A DNA stretch of 13,911 nucleotides from an uncultured Cryomorphaceae bacterium (GCA_937900215.1 CALCFH010000011.1:1-13911), one strand, 5' to 3'. Counted from the first letter of the stretch, positions 1 through 9,800 are shown. The notes: generated from the sequence alone by a model not told the origin. Numbers and translations: made by a program.

Positions 1-512
1 GGAGTGTAAGGAGAACCTACTGTACTAACGGTTACACTTGCAGAATCAGCACATCCAGCTGCATCAGTAACTACAACCTGATATGTCTGACCTTGCTGAC
101 CATAGATGAAACGAGTAGTTTCGCCTGTGTTCCACAAATAGGTCTTGGCTTTAAATCCACCTGCATCAATTGCTTTTAGAAGAGCAGAATCACCAGCACA
201 GAAAGGAGCAACCAATTCAATGGCATTCACAGTCATTGGCTTACAATCTGAAGCGAAGGTTACTGCGCAAGAGTAATAGAAACTTCCATTCACACGAGCA
301 CCCAAACGCACTTCATTGTCTACACCTGGCTTCTTCGCTAAGAAGTTCTGATTAGTAGCGGCAGCGTTGGTCCAAGATTTCGGAGTGAACCAAGTATCTG
401 TGCCTGCTTCTCTTGTCTGAAGTACAAACAGATCACCACCACTAACAGAGTATTGTACATTGTATTGAGCAGGAGAAGAAACAAAGTTTACACCTGAAAT
501 AGAAACAGGAGC
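1..512 (-). repeat. Shared C-terminal module, copy in giant protein (first about 170 residues)
   Basis: Residues 1912-2081 align without large gaps to residues 924 onward of the 1281-residue protein and 464 onward of the 822-residue protein. Shared blocks are GGDLFVLQTR, TPKSWTN, VDNEVRLGAR, CKPMTVNAIELV, FCAGDSALLKAI, TTRFIYGQQGQTY and DSASVTV. Over the 73 residues from CKPM to VTV I count 60 identities with the 1281-residue protein and 57 with the 822-residue protein. The second Fn3-like part and the sorting domain lie outside the window. Confidence 0.9.
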
Positions 513-3500
513 AAGATTGCAATTCTCTGTAATAGCTACATTGTCGATAAACACATCGATATCTTCATTGAAAACGGTGCTTTCAGCATAGAAACCAATT
601 TTAATATTTCCAGTGTAACCCATCAACGAAATAGAAACAGGCCAGCTAAGTACTCCAGCAGGCTTATTGCCTTGGTGAACCGTATAAACCACATTGGATC
701 TGCTCCAAGTAACTCCATTATCTGTAGAAATAACCACCATAACGGTATCGTCTACACCCATAATGGCCTCGAGTTGATTGTTGGCGAATTCAGTCATTCC
801 CAAATCGAATGTAAGTTCGTAAACCGATCCATTGGTAGGCATTTCAATGGTTGGAGAGAACATCCATTCAAATTTTAAGGTAGAAAAAACGTTCATCCAT
901 GCGGCATTGCTTCCACCAACCGCGTTGGCAAATAAATCATTGCCCCAATTCGAAGAAGTACTTGTAAATACAGTTGTATCTGCAATTCTTCCTTTTCCTT
1001 CAGACCATCCTAAAGTAGAAGTATAGGTTAAATCAAATCCTTCTAACCAGTTCGGAATAATGCTGGTTAAGAAAGAAGTCGGATATGACCAAGCTCCTAG
1101 ATCTACAAAACCGCAATTCTGACGAACATAGGCGTTATATGAAGTAGCAGCTGAAAGGCCAGTTAATACCATGAAGGTGTCTGTAGTAGACGTCATGGTA
1201 CCTGAACCTGGTGTGTATCCAGCAATTCCGTACTCTACATCGAAGTTAGTGGCACCGTTGGCAGACCAAGAAATGGTAGCCGTAGTTCCAGTTACATCTG
1301 AAATGAAGGCTGTGCTACCCATGATATCTGCACAAGATGGAATCTCACGGATTTCAACATTGTCGATGAAGTAGTCTGCAGCAGCTGTACTTGTAGCATT
1401 GGATTTCATATAGAAGCCAATTTTTACAGCACCAGAATACATTGCCAAAGAGGCGGTATTCATAGATGGGTTTGCAGTTAAACCACTGTTCATATCTTGA
1501 ACAGCAATAATACCTGAGCGACTCCATGTGGTTCCATTATCTGTAGATATCACTACCATAATAGAATCATCTGGGCTCAAGGCTCCGTTCAATAAGCCAC
1601 TTGATGTTGTCAAAGCCGATTGCCAGCGCAACTCAAAGTTCATACTTGTACCCAAATCAATGCTTGGAGAAATAATCCACTCATAATTTGCAGTAGAAGA
1701 AGTAGGGAAGTTCACGCGGTAGGCACCTGTAGTTCCATTGTTCGACATACCATCTGTAATCCAGTTGGATGCAGTGAAACTTGTGAAAGTGGTAGAATCT
1801 GTTAGTCTTCCGTCTTGCTCATTCCAACCATTTGTAGTGGGTGAAACGGCAAAGTCGTACAACCAGTACGGTGCTCTCATAGTAGTGAAAGCAAAGGAAG
1901 GTGTGAACCAACTCGTATCTCCAGAAGTACACATTTCAGCAACCATGAACTGATAATTGGTAAAAGGCATAAGACCTGAAAGGTTTACAGTGTCATTTGA
2001 TACCATGCTATAGTTCATCGTGGCAGCCGTATCGTCTGTATTGATATACCCCATCAACCAAGCTGTTGCCGAGGCATTACCAGCAGTCCAGGACAATTGT
2101 GCTTCCGTAGAGCTCAAGGCTGTAGCAAAAGTAGCGGTTGGGAAAGCACAAGGAGAAGCATCTTGAATGCTGAAATCGTCTATAGACATATCACCATTGA
2201 AGCTTGTTCCTCTAAATCCAACAAAGCGAACAGCTATATCACCAGAATAAGCGTTCAAAGGAATGCTGGCTAGAATCCAAGGATCAGAGCCAGCAGTTTG
2301 CTGCTGACCACCTGTGATAGACCATACACCAATATCCCATGATGAGCCATTAAAGATGTCTACACGCATATCTCCCATGGTTGCACCATATCTATGATAG
2401 TAGAAGATAGCGCCTGGATTGCTCAGGTTATCTATGTTTACCAAAGGCGATTGCAAGAAGGCAGAATCACCTGTAGTTCCTGAGCTGGTTTCTAAGTAAA
2501 TATACTTACCACCTGCAGTTCCAAAGGAGCTATTGTCCCAGAAAGGACCCGTAGCAGTAGAATTTTCATTGAAACCAGAAGCGTCTTCAGTCTCCCATCT
2601 AAAGCTAGCCGAAGAAGAGCCTCTTCCGATATACCAACAATTGGTTAACGATGGACCAACAATGCCTGCATTGAAGCTAGTGAACGACTCTACATAAGGC
2701 GCAACCAATGCTTCGCAGAGGGTGGTGAAAGTAATGGCTGGACTCCAAGAGCTCGTGTCTGAACCGCAATTATTGGCAACAAAAGCAGTATAGGTTGTAT
2801 TTGGATAAAGACCACCTACATAGGCACTATCACCCGTTCCCATTAGAATGGTTCCTGTGGATGGAGTAACACCGGCTGAATCTAGGATGTAGAAAAAGTC
2901 GGTATTTAAACCGTTCGACTGCCAACTTAAAGAAGCCCAAGTTGTACCAATTATTCCGACAAAATTGCTTGGAGCTGGGCAGATAACTGTTGTAGTAAAG
3001 CTGAACGGACCTACCCATGGAGAGTATGCTCCACTACAATTCGTACGGATGTAATAATCGTAGGTTGTTTGTGGAGAAAGACCTGTAATGGTAGCCATTG
3101 TATCATTCGATACAGTCAGAACAGCATTGTTTGAAGCACCTTGAGCAAACCCTGTTGAATCGTATTCGATTTCAAATGAAGTCTCAGCGCTAGACCAAGC
3201 GATAGTTGCTTGTGAGCCATAAGTAGAAACCGTTGTATTCGATACAGGTGGCACACAAGCGGGAGGTGCTATTAGATTCACCATGAAATCTTGTGTCTCT
3301 CCCCAAGTATAAGTGCCGCAGGGTTCTACTGTAGTGGTAGTTCCACTTTCACGTAAAACAACACGCATGACTGCATTACCAATATTGCCTGATGCAGGCA
3401 TGTTTGAGTTACCAGTAAACGCACTTGCTGCGCTCACGCTTCCTTCTGCTACTAGTTCTGTAACCGGATCAAAGGTTAAGTCGCCATTGAAATCAATAAA

Positions 3501-6245
3501 GACTTTCACATACGAATTAAAATTGGTTGTACAAGAACCGTAGAAAACAGACATTGGAGACTGAACTGCATACTGCAATTGGAAAGGAGCAAGAGCTCTG
3601 TTGTCAGTATAAGTAACACAAGCAGGTTGTACATTAGAGGCAATTGTGTCTGTTCCTACAGAAACAGAAGCAATATTTGACCAGCTAGTTGAAGTGGCAT
3701 TCGATGCGCAATAGTCAACCGCTACATTGGTCATTCTGGCCAATGAAGTATCGCCCGCACCACAAATAGCACGAACATATACGTCGTATACGTTGGGTAC
3801 AGATAAACCAGTAGCAGTGTAGAAAGTATCGGTTACTACCGTTCCTAATCCTACAGGAGCGGCAGAACCTGTAGGAACTACATGAACATCCCACATTGTT
3901 TCAGACGCTCCTGGATTCCAAGTGGCCATTGCGCTAGTAGCAGAAGCTACGTTAGCTGTTAAATCTATTGGACTTGGGCAGGTAGGAATGGCTTCCCAAG
4001 AAACATCGTCAATATAGATTGATCCTGAAGCATTTTGACTCAACTGAACAGCAAAAATGGCTCCCGAAGGCGCCCCAGCGCTTACGTTCACTGTATATTC
4101 AGACATAGTTGTACCTGAAATTTCAGCGCTATCAAGCTTAACGAAAGTAGTAGCATCCGATAGATCCGTTACATAACCAATACGAAGTGATTTGTTATAA
4201 GTTGTAGAACCTGATCTTCCTTGGAAAACCAATCTGTGCGTACCAGCCCCTAAGTTGTTTACAGGCGTTATAGCACCAGTAGGTGTTGCCGTGGTAGTAC
4301 CATAGATATAGAAACTACGTACACCTGAAGAAGGGGTAGTGGTAGTAACAAAAAAACTACCGTTTCCACCAATTTTAGACCAACAATTGGGCAAAGAAGT
4401 AGTACTCGATGGATAGGCCTCGAAATCTTCAAACCAAATTGACGCTGGGTCGCATTGGGTTTTTACTGCAAGAGGTCCGAAATCTGGACTGAAGCCTTGT
4501 GCTCCACAATCTTGACGAACGTAGAAGTCGTAGGTAGTATTACCCATTAAGCCGCTTACAGTTCCAAACGTATCTGTTACAGAAAGGATGGTACCTGTAC
4601 CAGGAGTGAATCCTTGGATACCGTACTCTACATCGAATGCAGTGCCAGTAGAAATCCACGAAAGAGTAGCAGCAACGTTGGTTACTCCAGAAGAGGTAAG
4701 ACCTATAGGATCTGGACAGGAAGGAGGAGTACGAACCGTTACTTCATCTATGAAAAAATCATAAGAACCCGTTTCTACGCCTGAGATGAAGGTTTTAGAC
4801 TGATGATAGAAGCCCAATTTAACTGTTCCGGAATATCCAGCAAGCGAAACGGTATAATAAGAAGGAGTGTTCGAAACGGCATCTGCATCTGTAAAGGTGC
4901 GTAGGATACCTGAACGATTCCAAGTAGTTCCGTTGTCTGTTGAAATTACTACACATAGCGAATCATCCAATCCCATTGTAGAGGGAGTAGTCGCTGAATT
5001 TGTCGTAAGCGCAGCGGCGAAACGCAACTCATAGTTGTTGCTTGTGCCTAGATCAATACTCGGAGTAATCAGCCACTCGGAATATAGCGTAGTAGAACTT
5101 CTAGATGCAAAGTTCCGCATGGCACCTGTTGTACCATTGTTGGCCATTCCATCTAAGAACCAACCACCTGAAGTAGTACTTGTGAAAGTAGTATTGGCTG
5201 AACCAATTGCACCATCGGCCTCTGACCAACCACTAGAGTAAACAGAAGAAGTCCAAGTATCCATATTCTCGCTCCAATCAGGAACAATAGGAGTTGAAAA
5301 GGCAAGTGGAATACTTTGATTGGAAATTAAAGCAGAACCAACACATTGCTCATTTACATAAACTGTATAGTCTGTATAGGATGAAAGACCCGTTAAGGTA
5401 GTTGTAGAACTCGAAACGGTGACAACGGTTCCAGTTCCCAAAGTGAATCCAGACGGACCGTATTCAACATTCCAAGAAGTAGCTGCAGCATCACCCGGAG
5501 TCCATGTGATTTGTGCAGAAGAAATACCTACAGATAATAGTGATAAGTTAGTAGGCTCATTACAAGCAGGAGGGTCAGCGATGAAGATGTCATCGATGGC
5601 CATATCTCCTGTAAAAGAAGTTCCTCTAGATCCATGAAAACGGAAATGAACCGTACCTGTATAGGCTGCCAAAGAAACAGTGGCTTTGCTCCAAGGAGCG
5701 GTTAAAGAGGTGTGCTGTTGGCCAGCGATTGTGAAAACGGTATCATACGAAGTTCCATTGAATACATCAACGGTTAGCGTACCCATTGTAGCACCATACA
5801 TATGGTAAAAGAAAGTCAACTCTCTCAAGGAACCTAGGTTATCTAGAGAAATATCTGGGCTAGAGAAAGAGCTCATGGTGCCATTGACACTACCCGATGT
5901 TTCTAGGTAAATGTATTTCCCTGCGGTAGTTCCCAAGGTAATATCTACACCAGGTCCTGTAGAACCAGAGGCTGTTGCGCCATCCTCTATCCTCCAGCCT
6001 GGATAGGAAGTAGAAATAGATACAGGAGCCATAGTCCAGCAATTGGGCAAAGTAGCGGAAGCACCGATGGCAAAACCTTCCCAATCTACTAGGTAAGGAG
6101 CCAAGGGTGGTTCTTCGGGAGGACATTGTCCATACGCCAAAGAAGTCGCTCCCAACAACGCAACGGCTGTTAGCAACGACGATTGCAGAGTGTTCGTCCA
6201 CGTTCGCCAAAACGTAGAAGAACCTCCAGAGGTAAATTTTCTCAT
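1..6245 (-). CDS. Giant multidomain T9SS-type surface adhesin-like protein, partial (C-terminus beyond the window)
   Basis: One open frame of 2081 codons runs from ATG at 6245 to the left edge with no stop. The start is fixed by an in-frame TAA at 6270-6272 and by a signal peptide (residues 1-39, hydrophobic about 22-38, ending AYGQ). Domains I read, in order: MAM-like A1 (52-228), Fn3 (229-318), cleaved-adhesin/MAM-like B1 (322-509), Fn3 (510-598), MAM-like C (603-756), Fn3 (757-845), GEVED (845-997, with FIDFNGD and WGETQDF), Fn3 (998-1088), Fn3 (1089-1177), A2 (1180-1366), Fn3 (1367-1456), B2 (1459-1638), Fn3 (1639-1728), B3 (1731-1909), then from 1912 the module shared with the two neighbouring genes. 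The neighbours suggest that about 100 module residues and a 75-residue T9SS sorting domain are missing, for a full length near 2270. No catalytic motif was seen. A surface or matrix role in adhesion is inferred from the domain set. Confidence 0.95.
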   Translation of the reverse strand, partial: MRKFTSGGSSTFWRTWTNTLQSSLLTAVALLGATSLAYGQCPPEEPPLAPYLVDWEGFAIGASATLPNCWTMAPVSISTSYPGWRIEDGATASGSTGPGVDITLGTTAGKYIYLETSGSVNGTMSSFSSPDISLDNLGSLRELTFFYHMYGATMGTLTVDVFNGTSYDTVFTIAGQQHTSLTAPWSKATVSLAAYTGTVHFRFHGSRGTSFTGDMAIDDIFIADPPACNEPTNLSLLSVGISSAQITWTPGDAAATSWNVEYGPSGFTLGTGTVVTVSSSTTTLTGLSSYTDYTVYVNEQCVGSALISNQSIPLAFSTPIVPDWSENMDTWTSSVYSSGWSEADGAIGSANTTFTSTTSGGWFLDGMANNGTTGAMRNFASRSSTTLYSEWLITPSIDLGTSNNYELRFAAALTTNSATTPSTMGLDDSLCVVISTDNGTTWNRSGILRTFTDADAVSNTPSYYTVSLAGYSGTVKLGFYHQSKTFISGVETGSYDFFIDEVTVRTPPSCPDPIGLTSSGVTNVAATLSWISTGTAFDVEYGIQGFTPGTGTILSVTDTFGTVSGLMGNTTYDFYVRQDCGAQGFSPDFGPLAVKTQCDPASIWFEDFEAYPSSTTSLPNCWSKIGGNGSFFVTTTTPSSGVRSFYIYGTTTATPTGAITPVNNLGAGTHRLVFQGRSGSTTYNKSLRIGYVTDLSDATTFVKLDSAEISGTTMSEYTVNVSAGAPSGAIFAVQLSQNASGSIYIDDVSWEAIPTCPSPIDLTANVASATSAMATWNPGASETMWDVHVVPTGSAAPVGLGTVVTDTFYTATGLSVPNVYDVYVRAICGAGDTSLARMTNVAVDYCASNATSTSWSNIASVSVGTDTIASNVQPACVTYTDNRALAPFQLQYAVQSPMSVFYGSCTTNFNSYVKVFIDFNGDLTFDPVTELVAEGSVSAASAFTGNSNMPASGNIGNAVMRVVLRESGTTTTVEPCGTYTWGETQDFMVNLIAPPACVPPVSNTTVSTYGSQATIAWSSAETSFEIEYDSTGFAQGASNNAVLTVSNDTMATITGLSPQTTYDYYIRTNCSGAYSPWVGPFSFTTTVICPAPSNFVGIIGTTWASLSWQSNGLNTDFFYILDSAGVTPSTGTILMGTGDSAYVGGLYPNTTYTAFVANNCGSDTSSWSPAITFTTLCEALVAPYVESFTSFNAGIVGPSLTNCWYIGRGSSSASFRWETEDASGFNENSTATGPFWDNSSFGTAGGKYIYLETSSGTTGDSAFLQSPLVNIDNLSNPGAIFYYHRYGATMGDMRVDIFNGSSWDIGVWSITGGQQQTAGSDPWILASIPLNAYSGDIAVRFVGFRGTSFNGDMSIDDFSIQDASPCAFPTATFATALSSTEAQLSWTAGNASATAWLMGYINTDDTAATMNYSMVSNDTVNLSGLMPFTNYQFMVAEMCTSGDTSWFTPSFAFTTMRAPYWLYDFAVSPTTNGWNEQDGRLTDSTTFTSFTASNWITDGMSNNGTTGAYRVNFPTSSTANYEWIISPSIDLGTSMNFELRWQSALTTSSGLLNGALSPDDSIMVVISTDNGTTWSRSGIIAVQDMNSGLTANPSMNTASLAMYSGAVKIGFYMKSNATSTAAADYFIDNVEIREIPSCADIMGSTAFISDVTGTTATISWSANGATNFDVEYGIAGYTPGSGTMTSTTDTFMVLTGLSAATSYNAYVRQNCGFVDLGAWSYPTSFLTSIIPNWLEGFDLTYTSTLGWSEGKGRIADTTVFTSTSSNWGNDLFANAVGGSNAAWMNVFSTLKFEWMFSPTIEMPTNGSVYELTFDLGMTEFANNQLEAIMGVDDTVMVVISTDNGVTWSRSNVVYTVHQGNKPAGVLSWPVSISLMGYTGNIKIGFYAESTVFNEDIDVFIDNVAITENCNLAPVSISGVNFVSSPAQYNVQYSVSGGDLFVLQTREAGTDTWFTPKSWTNAAATNQNFLAKKPGVDNEVRLGARVNGSFYYSCAVTFASDCKPMTVNAIELVAPFCAGDSALLKAIDAGGFKAKTYLWNTGETTRFIYGQQGQTYQVVVTDAAGCADSASVTVSTVGSPYT
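1062..2708 (-). repeat. Internal protein super-repeat, copy 2 (A2-Fn3-B2-Fn3)
   Basis: Residues 1180-1728 of the giant protein are the second copy of the four-domain unit. Landmarks are GKYIYLETS, HRYGATMG, FNGSSWD, RGTSFNGDM, GMSNNGTTGA, ISPSIDLGTS, VVISTDNGTTW, FDVEYGI and YVRQNCG. A third B domain (B3, residues 1731-1909, with VVISTDNGVTWSRS) follows directly without its own A or Fn3 partner. Between the two copies lie the C domain, Fn3, GEVED and two further Fn3 domains. Confidence 0.8.
3255..3713 (-). other. GEVED domain inside the giant protein
   Basis: Residues 845-997 fit the GEVED family of Bacteroidota secreted proteins. The segment opens YCASNAT, carries YVKVFIDFNGDLTF (an Asp/Asn-rich turn that could bind a metal), then MRVVLRES, and ends WGETQDFMV, the position of the motif that names the family. 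It is the only GEVED copy in the protein and lies between the two super-repeat copies. Its molecular function is not known to me. Confidence 0.75.
4452..6092 (-). repeat. Internal protein super-repeat, copy 1 (A1-Fn3-B1-Fn3)
   Basis: Residues 52-598 of the giant protein form a four-domain unit whose order and length (547 residues) match residues 1180-1728 (549 residues). Matching landmarks are GKYIYLETS, HMYGATMG, FNGTSYD, RGTSFTGDM and IDD in A; GMANNGTTGA, ITPSIDLGTS and VVISTDNGTTW in B; and FDVEYGI and YVRQDCG in the second Fn3. The similarity is clear in protein but diffuse in DNA, so the duplication is old. Confidence 0.8.
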
Positions 6246-6304
6246 AGGTCGATAAAGATTTGATGTTAATTACGCTTCAAGTTTAGCGCTATTTTATCAA
6301 CAAT

Positions 6305-6336
6305 CAAAACTTTAAAGACTGTCTTTATTGATTCAA
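6305..6336 (-). promoter_or_regulatory. Candidate promoter of the giant adhesin gene, with operator-like inverted repeat
   Basis: Read on the minus strand, TTG (6334-6336) is followed by 21 bases and AAGTTTTG (6305-6312). This matches the Bacteroidota pattern TTG-N19..21-TAnnTTTG at all but the first base of the -7 box. Transcription would start near 6299, giving a leader of about 50 bases. The spacer holds a perfect 15-base inverted repeat (6313-6327, TAAAGAC-T-GTCTTTA), a plausible repressor or activator site. The call rests on pattern only. Confidence 0.45.
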
Positions 6337-6512
6337 GGAGGTGGTTTATTTATTCTGTGCAAGTGGTTTGACGTAGTGTCAGAAAAGAGATTTTTATATT
6401 TCCTACAACTTATAGATGTGAAAAGGGATAGATCTAGCCAAATCAGACAGTTTTTAAAAAAAGCGTGTGAAATATCCTATATGATTAAAAGATTCAATGG
6501 TTCGGAATAAAA

Positions 6513-6528
6513 TTGTTGTTAACAACAA
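6513..6528. repeat. Perfect 16-base palindrome
   Basis: TTGTTGTT followed directly by AACAACAA, with no spacer. It sits mid-gap, about 180 bases upstream of the -33 element of the candidate promoter for the giant gene. It could bind a dimeric regulator. A run of seven T follows two bases later on the plus strand, but no plus-strand gene precedes it, so I do not call it a terminator. Confidence 0.5.
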
Positions 6529-6653
6529 ACTTTTTTTCGTGTTTTTTGGAATGGTACAAGGCGTAAATGAAATTTTCACCAAAGAATCAACTTTAAGACA
6601 AGAAATGGTTAAGACTAGGTTAGCCGTCCTCTATGTGTACATTTTTGGGTCAA

Positions 6654-6677
6654 AAAGCCAGTTCAATAAGTGGCTTT
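6654..6677. repeat. Hairpin-forming inverted repeat
   Basis: AAAGCCA (6654-6660) and TGGCTTT (6671-6677) are perfect arms around a 10-base loop. On the minus strand the 3' arm runs into a short T stretch, so it could act as a back-up terminator behind the strong one at 6749-6781. The stem is only 7 bp. Confidence 0.35.
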
Positions 6678-6718
6678 GTGCGTTAGGCTTAGACAAGAAC
6701 AATTTCGTTAAGATTGTA

Positions 6719-6740
6719 TGCAGAGTGTGTTTGCTCTGCA
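6719..6740. repeat. Hairpin-forming inverted repeat
   Basis: TGCAGAG (6719-6725) and CTCTGCA (6734-6740) flank an 8-base loop, just beyond the terminator at 6749-6781 in the direction of minus-strand transcription. No T run follows. It may be part of a read-through RNA structure or may be chance. Confidence 0.3.
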
Positions 6741-6748
6741 GTAAGCAC

Positions 6749-6781
6749 AAAAAAAACCGCGTGAAATTTCTTTCACGCGGT
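6749..6781 (-). terminator. Strong intrinsic terminator of the 1281-residue gene
   Basis: A perfect 11-bp stem (6771-6781 with 6756-6766, ACCGCGTGAAA arms) with a 4-base loop is followed on the minus strand by a run of T from 6756 down to 6749. It begins about 43 bases after the stop codon. This is the clearest terminator in the window and implies that the giant gene downstream has its own promoter. Confidence 0.9.
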
Positions 6782-6824
6782 GCCAGTAAATTAAACCTTT
6801 AGTGGTTTAGCTCTAGAAGAAAAA

Positions 6825-9800
6825 TTAGTTCTTAATAATTCTTTCTGTAGTGTCCATTCCAAAGCCTTGGCTGCGGAGAATATAGACTCCATTAGCCCAT
6901 TCTGTCATATCTATCTGTAGTAATCCGGTTTCTGGGTTATTTCTAGAATAAACAACACGTCCGGTAGCATCCATAATTTCAATGCTTCCTGAAGTATTAG
7001 AAGCAAATTCAACATAAAGAATGTTTGAGGTTGGATTTGGATAGGCTTTCACTCCAGCTACTAGAGCGCTGTTGTTATTGTCCATCTTATTTCCAGATCC
7101 ATTGTAGAATCTTCTTTCGATACAAGCCAATTCAGTATTGTAGATCGAGCCATTGTCGTTAACACGGGCGAATACTGTGAACTCATAGTTGGCAGAAGGA
7201 TTTCCTGAACCGGTAAAGTCTACTGTAGCAGATGTGTTGGTAGAAAGGGCAGTGGTTGTCCAAGCCGCACCCACATTTGCTTGACGATATTGCATTCTAT
7301 ATCCAACTAAAGACACACCTGAGCCAAGGGTTGCAGGAGTCCAAGATCCAGCGAAAGAAACAGCTGTTGGTTTAACCACGGCGAAATTACCTGGAACATA
7401 AGCAGAAGATAGGCTGCTAACTGTAACGCTGGCAGAATCTGTACAACCAGATTCGTCTGTAGCAACAACGGTATACGTTTGTCCTTGTTGTCCGTAGATA
7501 AAGCGAGTGGTTTCACCCGTGCTCCACAAGAAGGTTTTGCTCTTGAATCCACCGTTGGCAATAGCTTTTAGCTGAGCTGAATCTCCAGCGCAGAAAGGAG
7601 CAATAAGTTCGATAGCGCTTACTGTCATTGGCTTACAATCTGCAGCAAAGGTGCTTATGCAGCTGTACATCCAAGTACCCGCAACACGAGCTCCGATTCT
7701 CAATTCATTATCAACACCGAATGCTTCTGCTAAGAAATTCTGGCTAGTAAGACTAGCGTTATTCCATGATTTAGGCGATTTCCATGTTGTATCTCCTGCA
7801 GCTCTAATTTGCAATGTAAATAAGTCTCCAGCTGAAGGAAGGGTGAATTGTACATTATAAGAACGAGGGGCGGCAACTTGAGAGATCATTCCAATGGTTA
7901 CCCCACTTAGTAAACAAGCAGAAACAGGAATGATATCGTCAGTGGATCTCGGTAAAACTTGATACCCTGCATCAAAAGGAGAGCTATTGTCGAACTGTGA
8001 AACGATTCCAACTAAAGTAAATGGAGAAGCCGGAACGGGAGTTCCGTACAAATTAATATCAGCATCTACTCTAAGAACAAAAGTGTCACCTGCTGCGGTG
8101 TATACATCTACATTAAATCCAGATCCGCTATTTGTCCATTGGTTCGTATCAATGATACTCACATTCGCAATACTTATTAGAGCCGACTCCAATAGCTCAG
8201 AAGGTGCGGCAGCAGGAAGAGCAACAACAGAATTTCCAGAAGAAAGTACGGTAATAGAATCGGCTACTATTTCTAACAATCCATTGAATTGGTCGATGGT
8301 TCCCACTACACGAATAGCATCGCCCACATTGGCCGCAAAGGTGCCAATATCGCTGGATGAGAATACGTTTATAGAACCTGTAGCATCAGACATATAGAAG
8401 CTATAGCCCGCATTTCCATCATAGTCAGGAGAAGTTACCACCCCAATGATGCTGCAATACACTCCATCAGAATCTGAAACGCCGCTTGCATCGATACCAT
8501 TGATATCAGAGATAGTATAGTTAGGGATAGTAATAATAACGGGAGCTTGATCTGAAGGTGATCCTACATCGCCACCGGTAGAAAGATAGGCTCCATTCAC
8601 TCCAACGGCTGATTGAGCCGTTACAACACTGTTTGAAACTTCCATACTAAATCCGCTTGTTGCAGCGCCAAAGGCTACAGAATCTAGTAGGTTGGATGAA
8701 TCATCCCAGATGTAAATTACATCGCCAGCAGCATTTAAATCCGAGAATCCTTGTCCAAAAGCATCATTTGGAATAACCAGAATTAAATTGGCTGTTTGCA
8801 TCCAAGAGTTTGTCCAATCTATACCATTGGCAGTGGTTACATCCGCAACGATTGCAACAGCACCCGGTTGAAGAGTTACATTACCAAAAGTATGTGTACC
8901 CGCTACTTTGGATCCATTGTCCCAAGAAAAACCGCTAAGGTTAATAGGAAGTGCACTGTTGTTTTTGATTTCAAACCAATCGCCGTTGATGCTGGAAACT
9001 GGAGAAGTAGAAGAAGACATCACTTCTGTGATAGAAAGGTCAATAGTAGCTATTACGCCATAGGTTGCTGTAGGGAAAGGAATAACAGCCGTTGCATTGG
9101 TAAGTTGATTGTCGAGGGCGTTAATTCCTGAGAAGGTCCATTCAGCACAATCAAAAGAGGTAGTTGGATTGCTGTTGTTGTTTCTGTAAGCCCATCCATC
9201 TAAATGGTCCCAGCAAGTACCTGTTCCGTCTACACCAAAATCGCCGAGAAAATCTACCGCAGTAGCACCTCTGAAAAGAGCGACGTGATCATCTCCATTT
9301 ATAAATAAGCCGTTTGGAAAAGTGGTGTTTACAACATCGGCATCAAAACCCATGAAAAGATTAAATGCAGCGGAGTCTGTACTGATATAATAGAAATCAC
9401 CCGCATTTAAGCTAATAGGATCGAAGTTGGTTACTAAATTATAAGTAGTAGACCCATTGCCTGCATATTGAACGCTGTATTGACTCATGTCAGTAACATT
9501 GTTCATCGCGTAAATCTCAAGAACTTTTGGATTACCACCGGGAAGCGGGCCATCCATAATTCCAGTGATGATTAAGTCAGAGTTCGCAGGGGGTGAATTG
9601 GTAGTAACGTTTGAATTGGATTCGCTTGAGAAAATATCAGAACCAGTTTCTACAGTGTAACTATAGGCAGCCACATAATAAGTTGTGCCGGCTGTAAGAC
9701 CATCGATGTCTATGTTTCCATCTGCGTTAGCCGCTCCATTATAAATGCAGTAAGCGTTGTTGGTACCATCTACGCTTGCAGAAGTTCCTCCCATAAAAGT

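Larger units (their letters stand above)
6246..6824. other. 579-base intergenic region without a convincing gene
   Basis: This gap separates the stop of the 1281-residue gene from the start of the giant gene. It holds the terminator of the former (6749-6781) and the candidate promoter of the latter (6305-6336). Between them are a perfect 16-base palindrome (6513-6528) and two hairpins (6654-6677 and 6719-6740). Plus-strand frames exist at 6328-6510 and 6497-6802, but they lack recognisable protein character and the second runs through the terminator. A small RNA or long 3' trailer could be here; nothing proves one. Confidence 0.6.

Noticed and set aside
1..6245. Repeated DNA blocks as a possible CRISPR array, tandem satellite or mobile element
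   Set aside because: The repetition is at protein-domain level with diverged DNA. There are no regular short direct repeats with spacers, no transposase and no terminal inverted repeats.
6335..6341. AAGGAGG, a perfect Shine-Dalgarno-like sequence on the plus strand
   Set aside because: No suitable start codon follows at the right distance, the downstream frame is short, and the genes in this window do not use such sites.
6328..6802. Two overlapping plus-strand open frames in the 579-base gap
   Set aside because: The first needs a TTG start, the second runs through the minus-strand terminator hairpin, and neither shows a recognisable domain, signal peptide or plausible leader.
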